A DNA stretch of 64,000 nucleotides from JBDTNL01 sp039933785 (lineage in GTDB: Bacteria; Acidobacteriota; Thermoanaerobaculia; Multivoradales; JAGPDF01): the NCBI GenBank assembly GCA_039933785.1, contig JBDTNL010000001.1, forward strand, positions 1-64,000, given 5' to 3'. The first letter of the stretch is position 1, and every line of letters begins with the position of its first letter. The notes under the pieces were generated by a model. That model made no database searches. It was not told where the DNA came from and saw only the letters and a program-made list of their open reading frames with translations. Of this stretch, positions 26,190 to 33,098 are shown one piece after another. A program made the translations under genes and the position numbers.

Positions 26190-27279
26190 TGAGCGCACCC
26201 CTCACGTACTGCTCGCCGGCGGCGGCTCGGGCGGCCACATCTTCCCGGCCCTCGCGCTCGCGACCGAGTTGGTCTCGCGGGGGTGGCGCGTGAGCTTTGC
26301 CGGAACGCCGGCTAGCATGGAATCCCGCCTGGTGCCGGAGCACGGGATCGAGTTCCACGCCCTTGCGGCGCGGGCCGTGCTCGGCAAGGGAGCGCTCGAC
26401 AAGGCGCTCGCGTTGGCGACTCTCGTGCGTTCGTCCCTGGCGGCCCGCCGCCTGGTGCGCGAGATCGACGCCACCGTGGTCGTTGGCACCGGGGGCTATG
26501 CCTCCGCGCCCGCCGTGCTCGGTGGACGCCTGGCGCGGCGGCCCGTTCTGTTGTTCGAGCCCAATGCGCATGCCGGCAAGGCGAACCGCTTCCTCTCTCG
26601 GTTCGCGAGCGCCGGCGCCGTCGGGTTCGCCGCGGCGGCGCCGGAGCTCCGCTGCCCGACCGTTGTGACAGGGGTGCCGGTGCGTCCGGAGTTCTTCGCC
26701 GTACCCGAGGACCTTCCGGGCGCGCCGGCCCCCGCTTTGCTCGTGCTGGGGGGCAGCCAGGGCGCGCGGAGCCTGAATCGCGAGCTGCCGCGGGCGATCG
26801 CCGCTCTGGCGCCCACGGTCCCCGGCTTGCGCGTGATGCACCAGGCGGGTGCGAAGAACGTGGACGAGACACAAGCGCTCTACGACGCTCTCGGCGTCAC
26901 GCCCGAAACCGTAACCGTGGTCGCGTTTCTCGACCGGGTCGCGCAGTCCATGGCGGACAGCGATCTCGTCATCTCGCGTGCCGGAGCGATTACGCTCGCC
27001 GAGATCTGCGCCGCGTCGCGCCCGGCCCTGCTGCTGCCTCTGGGCGTCGCGGCCGGGCATCAGGTCGACAACGCAGGAATGCTCGAACAGGCCGGCGCGG
27101 CGCGTGTGCTGACCCCCGAACAGGCGTCGGCAGCGGGTATCGAGGCGGCACTCGCGGAGCTCTTGTCCAATCGCGCGGCTCTCGCGCGGATGGCGCGAGC
27201 AGCCCGCGCCGCAGCCCAGCCTGGCGCGGTCGTGACGCTGGCCGACCGGGTGCAGGCCTTGGCGAAGGAGGCTGCTTGA
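26170..27279 (+). CDS. murG: UDP-GlcNAc: undecaprenyl-PP-MurNAc-pentapeptide GlcNAc transferase
   Basis: Membrane-associated GT28 enzyme that converts lipid I to lipid II. 369 residues. The N-terminal LLAGGGSGGHIFPALALA (from about residue 14) is the acceptor-side signature. GTGGYASAPAVLG, FEPNAHAGKANRFLSRFA, LVLGGSQGARSLNRELP and the UDP-binding DLVISRAGAITLAEIC follow. ATG 26170 within the end of ftsW gives the expected short lead before the first strand. FEPNA replaces the more usual HEQNA. The stop overlaps the murC ATG by one base. Confidence 0.95.
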   Translation: MSRNTANERTPHVLLAGGGSGGHIFPALALATELVSRGWRVSFAGTPASMESRLVPEHGIEFHALAARAVLGKGALDKALALATLVRSSLAARRLVREIDATVVVGTGGYASAPAVLGGRLARRPVLLFEPNAHAGKANRFLSRFASAGAVGFAAAAPELRCPTVVTGVPVRPEFFAVPEDLPGAPAPALLVLGGSQGARSLNRELPRAIAALAPTVPGLRVMHQAGAKNVDETQALYDALGVTPETVTVVAFLDRVAQSMADSDLVISRAGAITLAEICAASRPALLLPLGVAAGHQVDNAGMLEQAGAARVLTPEQASAAGIEAALAELLSNRAALARMARAARAAAQPGAVVTLADRVQALAKEAA

Positions 27280-28664
27280 TGTTCCGCAGCTTCACTCGTC
27301 TGTCGCGCGTGCACTTCGTTGGCATCGGCGGAGCCGGGATGAGCGGCATCGCCGAGGTCCTGCTCGACTACGAGGTCGAGGTGAGCGGCTGCGACTCGGC
27401 GCGGAGCGAAGCCACCGAGCGTCTCGAGTCCCTGGGCGCCAAGGTGTTTCAGGGCCACGATGCGAGCCATCTCGAAGGCATCGAGCTGGTGGTGCGTTCC
27501 TCCGCGGTGACGCGCGAGAGCCCGGAGATTCTGGCTGCCCGCGAGCGCGGTATCCCGGTCGTTCGCCGTGCGGAGATGCTCGCCGAGCTGATGCGCCTGA
27601 AGTACGGGATCGCGGTTGCCGGTACGCACGGCAAGACCACCACGACTTCGCTGGTGAGCGCGCTGCTGGTCGAGGCCGGACTCGATCCGACGGTGATCGT
27701 GGGTGGTCGCCTGCGCTCCTCGGGCACTGGCGCGCGCATCGGCAAGAGCGACTACTTGGTCGCCGAGGCCGACGAGTTCGACCGCAGCTTCCTGCGCTTG
27801 CAGCCGGTGGTCGCGGTGGTCACCAACATTGACCGCGATCATCTCGACACGTATCGCGATCTCGAGGACATTCAGGAAGCGTTCGTGAATTTCGCCAGCC
27901 GGGTGCCGTTCTTCGGCCAAGCGATCCTCTGCCTGGACGACCCGAGCATCCAGCGCGTGCTACCGAGGCTGGCGGATCACCGGGTGGTGACGTACGGATT
28001 GACTCCTCAGGCCGAGTTGGTGGCGGCCGACATCGAGACTTCGCCGGCTGGCAGCAGCTTCACGGTGCGACTGCGTGGGCAGGAGCTCGGCCGTGTCGAG
28101 TTGCCGCTGCCCGGAACGCACAACGTGCAGAACACGCTCGCGGCCATTGCCGTGGGTCTCGCGCTACGCCTGGATTTCGACGCCATGGCGCGGGCGCTGG
28201 CGGCGTTTCGCGGCGTGCACCGGCGCTTCGAGCGCCTCGGTTCCTGGCACGGCGCGTCGGTGGTCGACGACTACGCGCACCATCCGACCGAGGTCTCGGC
28301 GACCCTGCAAGCGGCACGGCAGGCCTTCCCCAAGGCGGCGATTCACGCGGTGTTCCAGCCGCATCTCTTCTCGCGCACTCGCGATCACGCGGAGGAATTC
28401 GGACGTGCGTTGCTCGCCGCCGATCATGCTCTGGTGACCGAGGTGTACGCCTCGCGTGAGTCCCCGATCGCCGGCGTCAGCGGCGAGTTGGTGGCGAGCG
28501 CCGCGCGCGCCTCGGGCCATCGAAGCGTCACCTTCTGCCGCGACCGCGCCGCGGTTCGCAGCGAGCTCGAGCGCGGTGTTCGCGAAGGCGACCTGGTGTT
28601 GACCCTGGGTGCCGGCGATATTTATCGCCTGGCCGAGCAGCTGGCCGCTGAGGGCGCTTCGTGA
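27279..28664 (+). CDS. murC: UDP-N-acetylmuramate: L-alanine ligase
   Basis: Adds the first amino acid to UDP-MurNAc. 461 residues. Visible: VHFVGIGGAGMSGIAEVLL (about 11-29), VVRSSAVTRESPE, the ATP loop VAGTHGKTTTTSLVS (about 114), EADEFDRSFLRL, NIDRDHLDTY, LPGTHNVQNTLAAIAV, VVDDYAHHPTEV and VFQPHLFSRTRD. ATG 27279 is used; an in-frame TTG three bases upstream is a less likely start. In many genomes murB and ddl follow murC in the cluster; here ftsQ follows directly with a GTGA overlap. Confidence 0.96.
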   Translation: MFRSFTRLSRVHFVGIGGAGMSGIAEVLLDYEVEVSGCDSARSEATERLESLGAKVFQGHDASHLEGIELVVRSSAVTRESPEILAARERGIPVVRRAEMLAELMRLKYGIAVAGTHGKTTTTSLVSALLVEAGLDPTVIVGGRLRSSGTGARIGKSDYLVAEADEFDRSFLRLQPVVAVVTNIDRDHLDTYRDLEDIQEAFVNFASRVPFFGQAILCLDDPSIQRVLPRLADHRVVTYGLTPQAELVAADIETSPAGSSFTVRLRGQELGRVELPLPGTHNVQNTLAAIAVGLALRLDFDAMARALAAFRGVHRRFERLGSWHGASVVDDYAHHPTEVSATLQAARQAFPKAAIHAVFQPHLFSRTRDHAEEFGRALLAADHALVTEVYASRESPIAGVSGELVASAARASGHRSVTFCRDRAAVRSELERGVREGDLVLTLGAGDIYRLAEQLAAEGAS

Positions 28665-29557
28665 GCGCGATGAGCAGCGAGCTCGATCGCGATGGGCGGG
28701 TGCTGCCGTTCCGCCGGCGCGCCTTCGCCGCCAAGCGGCGCAAGCGCAGTCTCTGGTTGATGATCCTGTCGGGCCTGGCCGGCGCGCTGCTGATCGTCGG
28801 ACTGCCGCTGGGCCTGGTCGCCTGGGTGCTGACCACGCCGCGGTTCGCCTTACGCAAGGTCGAAACGGTGGGTGGACCACGGGTCGCTGCGACCTGGGTG
28901 CAGAGCGCGCTGTCGCCGCTGGTGGGTACCAATCTCCTCACCTTGCCCATCGCCCAGGTACACAACCTCCTCGAGCATCCCTGGATCGAAGCCGTGGAAG
29001 TGCGGAAGCAGCTCCCTGATCGCCTGCTCGTCCAGGTCGTCGAACGGCAGCCGGCGGCGCTCATCCGTGAAGCCGGCGGGCTCTGGTATCTCGATGCCGA
29101 GGGCCGGCGGATCGCGCCTTTCACCGCGGGCGACGGCGGCGGTAGCGAGAAGGGCGTCGACCTGTTGCTGGTGAGCAGCTCGAGCGACCTCGAAATCGAG
29201 CCCGGACGCGCGCTGGAGCTGGCACGCGAGGTTCGCGCGGCGCAGCCCGAATGGGCCGACAAACTGTCGGAAATCGAAGTTCTCGGTGAGGAGGACTTCT
29301 GCCTCTACACCGCGGCGCTGCCGTTCCCGCTTCTGGTGAAGCGCGGAACGCTCGCCGAACGCGGGCGTTCGCTGGCCGACCTCCTGCCCGAGCTCACGCG
29401 TCGCTATCCGCACGTGAGCGCGGTAGATCTGCGCTTCGAACGCCGCATTGTCATTCAACCCATGGTCGAGGAAGGGGGGACCGCGAAGCCGGTGCCCGCT
29501 GCCCTCAATACAGCCGCGGCTGTCCACTCAGCCGCGGTATTCCACAAAGCCGCCTAA
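28661..29557 (+). CDS. ftsQ: Cell division protein FtsQ (POTRA domain)
   Basis: 298-residue bitopic protein that links FtsA/FtsZ-side factors to FtsL/FtsB. A basic cytoplasmic N terminus (FRRRAFAAKRRKRS) is followed by a transmembrane segment (MILSGLAGALLIVGLPLGLVAW-like). A POTRA domain comes next (FALRKVETVGGPRV; LPIAQVHNLLEHPWIEAVEV; KQLPDRLLVQVVERQPAALI) and then the FtsQ beta domain (GLWYLDAEGRRIAPF, YPHVSAVDLRFERRIVIQP). GTG 28661 overlaps the murC stop; ATG 28670 is an alternative. The C-terminal 25 residues are Ala/Val-rich and probably disordered. Confidence 0.92.
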   Translation: MSAMSSELDRDGRVLPFRRRAFAAKRRKRSLWLMILSGLAGALLIVGLPLGLVAWVLTTPRFALRKVETVGGPRVAATWVQSALSPLVGTNLLTLPIAQVHNLLEHPWIEAVEVRKQLPDRLLVQVVERQPAALIREAGGLWYLDAEGRRIAPFTAGDGGGSEKGVDLLLVSSSSDLEIEPGRALELAREVRAAQPEWADKLSEIEVLGEEDFCLYTAALPFPLLVKRGTLAERGRSLADLLPELTRRYPHVSAVDLRFERRIVIQPMVEEGGTAKPVPAALNTAAAVHSAAVFHKAA

Positions 29558-29593
29558 TGAATCGCTTACCGCAAGAAGAGAGGGACATGGGCT

Positions 29594-30832
29594 ATGGCCA
29601 AGCCTGAAGAGTATTTGGTAGGGATCGACATCGGTTCGTCGAAGATTGGAGTGTTGATCGGCCAGCGCGCGCAGAAGGGTGGCGTCGAGGTCGTGGGCCG
29701 GGGCGAAGCCCCGAACCGCGGCACGCGCAAGGGCAATATCGTCAACGTCGAGGCGACGGTGGAAGCTCTCAAGGCGGCGACCGAGGAAGCCGAAGTCATG
29801 GCCGGGGTCGAGGTCTCGCGCGCCTATGTGGGCGTCGCGGGAGCCGACATCCGCAGCGTGAACTCGCGCGGCATGGTCTCGGTAGCCCGCAAAGACCGCG
29901 AGATCACGCGCCAGGACATCGATCGCGTGCTCGAGGCGGCGCGTTCGGCGGCGCTGCCTTCGGATCGCGAGATCCTGCATGCCATTCCGCAGGAGTTCGT
30001 GGTCGACGAGCAGGGCGGCATCTCCGATCCGATTGGCATGCTGGGCAGCCGTCTCGAGGTCTCGGTGCATCTGGTCACGAGCCACGTGACGCGTAACAAG
30101 ACGTTGCTCACCTGCATCAATCGCGCCGGAATCGAAGTCGCCGAGATGGTCTTCGAGCCGCTGGCCACGGCCGAAGCCGTCCTGACTCCCGATGAGCGCG
30201 AGCTTGGAACGATGCTGCTCGACATGGGCGCGGGGTCGATGTCGTGCTCGCTCTTCCAAGATGGCGAGATCCAGTACAGCGCGGTGCTTCCTATCGGCGC
30301 CGGGCACTTCACCAACGACCTTGCGATGGTGCTGCGGACTCCGTTTGCGGAGGCCGAGCGCATCAAGATCAAGCAGGGTTGCTGCCTGGTCGGCATGGTG
30401 ACCGAGGAAGAGGGTATTTCAGTGCCGGCGGTGAACGGCGGCGTCTCCCGCGTCGTGCCGCGTCGCGAGCTCTGCGAGATCCTGCAACCCCGTGCCGAGG
30501 AGCTCTTCAACCTGGTGCGCGGAGACCTGCAGAAGAACGGCCTCACCGACGGCCTGCGCGGCGGTGTGGTCCTGACCGGTGGCGGCGCCCAGCTCGACGG
30601 CCTGGTGGAGATGGCGGAACAGATCTTCAGTTGCAGCGTGCGCTACGGCTTGCCAGCGGGTCTCGGCGGCCTCGTGGACGTAATCAGCTCGCCGGCGTGG
30701 GCCTGCAGCTCGGGCCTGCTGCTCTACGCCCACGCGGCGGAACAGACGCAGAACAAGGCGGCAAAGAAGGCGGGCTTCAGCATGCGCAATGTCATGGGAA
30801 GCCTGCGCGGAATGTTTTCAGACTTGCTCTAA
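29594..30832 (+). CDS. ftsA: Cell division protein FtsA
   Basis: Actin-like protein that tethers FtsZ to the membrane. 412 residues. Motifs: YLVGIDIGSSKIGVLIG (phosphate 1), the SHS2 1C region (AYVGVAGADIRSVNSRGMV), TLLTCINRAGIEVAEMVFEPLATAEAVL, GTMLLDMGAGSMSCSLF (phosphate 2), VVLTGGGAQLDGLVEMAEQI (adenosine) and a C-terminal basic/hydrophobic helix (FSMRNVMGSLRGMFSDLL) that would form the membrane-targeting sequence. GAGAGGG precedes the start. It lies 43 bases before ftsZ. Confidence 0.96.
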   Translation: MAKPEEYLVGIDIGSSKIGVLIGQRAQKGGVEVVGRGEAPNRGTRKGNIVNVEATVEALKAATEEAEVMAGVEVSRAYVGVAGADIRSVNSRGMVSVARKDREITRQDIDRVLEAARSAALPSDREILHAIPQEFVVDEQGGISDPIGMLGSRLEVSVHLVTSHVTRNKTLLTCINRAGIEVAEMVFEPLATAEAVLTPDERELGTMLLDMGAGSMSCSLFQDGEIQYSAVLPIGAGHFTNDLAMVLRTPFAEAERIKIKQGCCLVGMVTEEEGISVPAVNGGVSRVVPRRELCEILQPRAEELFNLVRGDLQKNGLTDGLRGGVVLTGGGAQLDGLVEMAEQIFSCSVRYGLPAGLGGLVDVISSPAWACSSGLLLYAHAAEQTQNKAAKKAGFSMRNVMGSLRGMFSDLL

Positions 30833-30875
30833 GTCGGTCTTTTCGGCTGGACGGAGCCGAGAAAGGAGTTGCTAG

Positions 30876-32114
30876 ATGATTTTGTTCGACGATGAGGGTC
30901 AGGGCAACGAGATGCCGATCTTGGCGGCGGAGGATCTGGCGCCGGCGAAGATCAAGGTGATCGGCGTCGGTGGAGGCGGCGGCAACGCGGTGAATCGCAT
31001 GATCGATGCCCAGTTGCGCGGCATCGAGTTCATCGCCGCCAACACCGACCTGCAGGCGCTTCGCAAGTGTCGCGCGGTGCACAAACTGCAGCTCGGGCCG
31101 ATGCTCACCAAGGGCCTCGGCGCGGGCGGTGACCCCGACGTGGGGAGAAAGTCGGCGCTCGAGGACACCGAGAAGATTCTCGAGTTGCTGGATGGCGCGG
31201 ACATGGTGTTCCTCACCGCCGGCTTGGGTGGCGGTACGGGTACCGGTGCGCTGCCGATCATCGCCTCGTTGGCGGCCGAGATCGGCGCGCTCACCGTGGC
31301 GGTGGTCACCAAGCCCTTTGGCTTCGAGGGCCGACGCCGCATGGCACAGGCCGAGCGCGGGGTGGAGGAGCTGCGCGGCAGCGTCGACACGCTGATCACC
31401 ATTCCCAATGAGCGTTTGCTTTCGTTCGTCGAGCGCGGCACCCCGCTCTCGGACGCCTTCCGTATCGCGGACGACGTGCTGCGGCAGGCGGTGCAGGGCA
31501 TCTCCGACCTGATCACGGTGCCGGGCGAGATTAACGTGGACTTCGCCGACGTGCGCACCATCATGTCGGGCATGGGCATGGCGCTCATGGGCACCGGCAT
31601 CGCGAAGGGCGAGCACCGGGCGCTCGAAGCGGCGCAGCGGGCCATTTCGTCGCCACTCCTCGAGGAGACCTCGATCGAAGGCGCCAAGGGAGTGCTGATC
31701 AACATTTCGGGCGGTCGCGGCTTGACCCTGCACGAGGTCGCCGAGGCGGCGCGCATCATCGCCGACGCGGTCGACCAGGACGCCAACATCATCTCGGGCA
31801 TGGTGATCGACGAGTCGATGGAAGACGAGATGAAGGTGACGGTGATTGCCACCGGCTTCAAGTACGGCGTGCACGAGCGGCCGGCGGTCTCGTCGCCGAT
31901 GGCGATACCGATCCGTGGTTCGGATGCTCCAGCTCCGCGGCCGGCCATGATGGCCGCCGGGGACCAACGAGCGGCCGTGGCCGAGCCCGAGGTGCCGTTC
32001 TACCGCAAGGCCATCGCGCAGCAGCGCGGCGACGATCCAGGCGGGTTTGGGCCCAACTGGTCGAGTGTCGACGACTACGACATCCCGACCGTGTTGCGCA
32101 AGCAGATGGACTAG
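30876..32114 (+). CDS. ftsZ: Cell division GTPase FtsZ
   Basis: Tubulin-like GTPase that forms the division ring. 412 residues. The GTP-binding core includes IGVGGGGGNAVNRMI, NTDLQAL, the tubulin signature GGGTGTGA (about 118-125), TKPFGFEGRRRM and the T7 loop region VDFADVRTIMSG. A variable linker precedes the conserved C-terminal peptide (DDYDIPTVLRKQMD), the FtsA-binding tail. AAGGAG about eight bases ahead supports ATG 30876. A second in-frame ATG at 30912 is closer to typical FtsZ starts, but the upstream site has the ribosome signal. It is the last dcw gene and is followed by a strong hairpin. Confidence 0.97.
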   Translation: MILFDDEGQGNEMPILAAEDLAPAKIKVIGVGGGGGNAVNRMIDAQLRGIEFIAANTDLQALRKCRAVHKLQLGPMLTKGLGAGGDPDVGRKSALEDTEKILELLDGADMVFLTAGLGGGTGTGALPIIASLAAEIGALTVAVVTKPFGFEGRRRMAQAERGVEELRGSVDTLITIPNERLLSFVERGTPLSDAFRIADDVLRQAVQGISDLITVPGEINVDFADVRTIMSGMGMALMGTGIAKGEHRALEAAQRAISSPLLEETSIEGAKGVLINISGGRGLTLHEVAEAARIIADAVDQDANIISGMVIDESMEDEMKVTVIATGFKYGVHERPAVSSPMAIPIRGSDAPAPRPAMMAAGDQRAAVAEPEVPFYRKAIAQQRGDDPGGFGPNWSSVDDYDIPTVLRKQMD

Positions 32115-32125
32115 AGATTGCCTTG

Positions 32126-32156
32126 CCGGCCGGTGCTCGCGCGCCGGCCGGAGTTT
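32126..32156 (+). terminator. Hairpin ending the dcw cluster
   Basis: CCGGCCGG (32126-32133) pairs with CCGGCCGG (32144-32151); the stem extends by TGC/GCG over a TCGC loop, about 11 pairs in all. It begins 12 bases after the ftsZ stop and is followed by AGTTTCC, a short T-run. Termination is likely but perhaps incomplete. Confidence 0.6.
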
Positions 32157-32215
32157 CCTATTGGCAGCACCGACACGCGGGCGCTATCTTGCGCCGTGCG
32201 CAGAGGAATCGCCCC

Positions 32216-32989
32216 ATGTCCGCCCGCAAGCACGTTTCGTCCCTCGTCGCTCTTCTGACTACTTTCGCGCTCACCGCCAAACCGGCGTTGGCGACCGAGG
32301 AGAAGCTCGAGGTGCGCCCCTTCGGCACCCTGACGCTCTACCACTCGACGCCGCGGCCAAGGAACGTCGTGGTGTTCATTTCCGGCGACGGTGGCTGGAA
32401 TTTGGGTGTCGTGGACATGGCGCGCGAGCTCGTGAGGCTCGACGCGCTGGTGATCGGAGTCGACATCCGCACCTACTTGAAGGGGGCGATTCCGGCCAAG
32501 GATTGCTTCAACCCGGGTCGCGACTACGCCGAGATCAGCCGCGCGGTGCAGAAGAAGCTCGGCTACGAGACGATCAGGCCCGCCGTCCTGGTGGGTTATT
32601 CGTCCGGTGCGACCCTGGTCTATGCCGCCCTCGTGCAGGCCCCGCCGGCGACCTACGACGGCGCGATGAGCCTGGGCTTCTGCCCGGACATGCCGCTCGG
32701 GCCCCCGATTTGCCGCGGCCAGGGGTTGGAGTGGGATCTGATGAAGAAGGGCAACGGACTCAACTTCCGGCCCTACGGCGGCGGTCTGAAGGAGCCTTGG
32801 TACGCCTTCCAAGGCGACGTCGACAAGGTCTGCGATCCGCCCGCGACCCGCGCTTTCGTGGCCAAGGTCCCCGGCGCCAAGCTGGTGTGGCTACCGAAGG
32901 TCGGCCACGGGTACTCGGTGCCGCGCAACTGGATGCCTCAGTTCCGGGCGAAGTTCTTCGAGCTGACGGCGCATTCGAAGTCCAACTAG
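32216..32989 (+). CDS. VirJ-like periplasmic alpha/beta-hydrolase-fold protein
   Basis: 257 residues with a signal peptide (LVALLTTFALTAKPALATEE). The VirJ-family motif VVFISGDGGWNLG lies near residue 58, and a nucleophile-elbow GYSSGA places Ser129 as candidate catalytic residue; GHGYSVPRNW near the C terminus could supply the His. The protein resembles the first domain of the two-domain AcvB-like protein encoded after mprF. Known AcvB/VirJ proteins are periplasmic, and A. tumefaciens AcvB was reported to hydrolyse lysyl-phosphatidylglycerol. Start ATG 32216 follows GAGGAATC. The neighbouring mprF supports a lipid-related role; the reaction is inferred. Confidence 0.78.
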   Translation: MSARKHVSSLVALLTTFALTAKPALATEEKLEVRPFGTLTLYHSTPRPRNVVVFISGDGGWNLGVVDMARELVRLDALVIGVDIRTYLKGAIPAKDCFNPGRDYAEISRAVQKKLGYETIRPAVLVGYSSGATLVYAALVQAPPATYDGAMSLGFCPDMPLGPPICRGQGLEWDLMKKGNGLNFRPYGGGLKEPWYAFQGDVDKVCDPPATRAFVAKVPGAKLVWLPKVGHGYSVPRNWMPQFRAKFFELTAHSKSN

Positions 32990-33017
32990 CAGGTGCAGCG
33001 GCGCGGCAGTAGCGCCG

Positions 33018-33075
33018 ATGCGACGGGTACCGCGGCCGCGGCACCTATGCGACGGGTGCCGCGGCCGCGGCACCT
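33018..33075 (+). repeat. Two tandem 29-base units, each a near-perfect palindrome
   Basis: ATGCGACGGGT(A/G)CCGCGGCC-type units begin at 33018 and 33047, and five bases of a third unit (ATGCG) follow at 33076. Each unit contains a 20-base inverted repeat centred on CGGCCG; the second copy (33055-33074) is perfect and the first has one mismatch. The pair lies in the 109-base gap before the mprF ATG, so it could be a double operator or consecutive hairpins in the transcript. Confidence 0.8.
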
Positions 33076-33098
33076 ATGCGATTGCTACACTCGACTCG

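Noticed and set aside
33018..33079. Possible CRISPR array (29-base repeat)
   Set aside because: The two units are directly adjacent with no spacers and there are no cas genes.
33018..33098. Earlier mprF start giving 901 residues
   Set aside because: The extra sequence is translated tandem repeat; ATG 33099 gives the normal protein.
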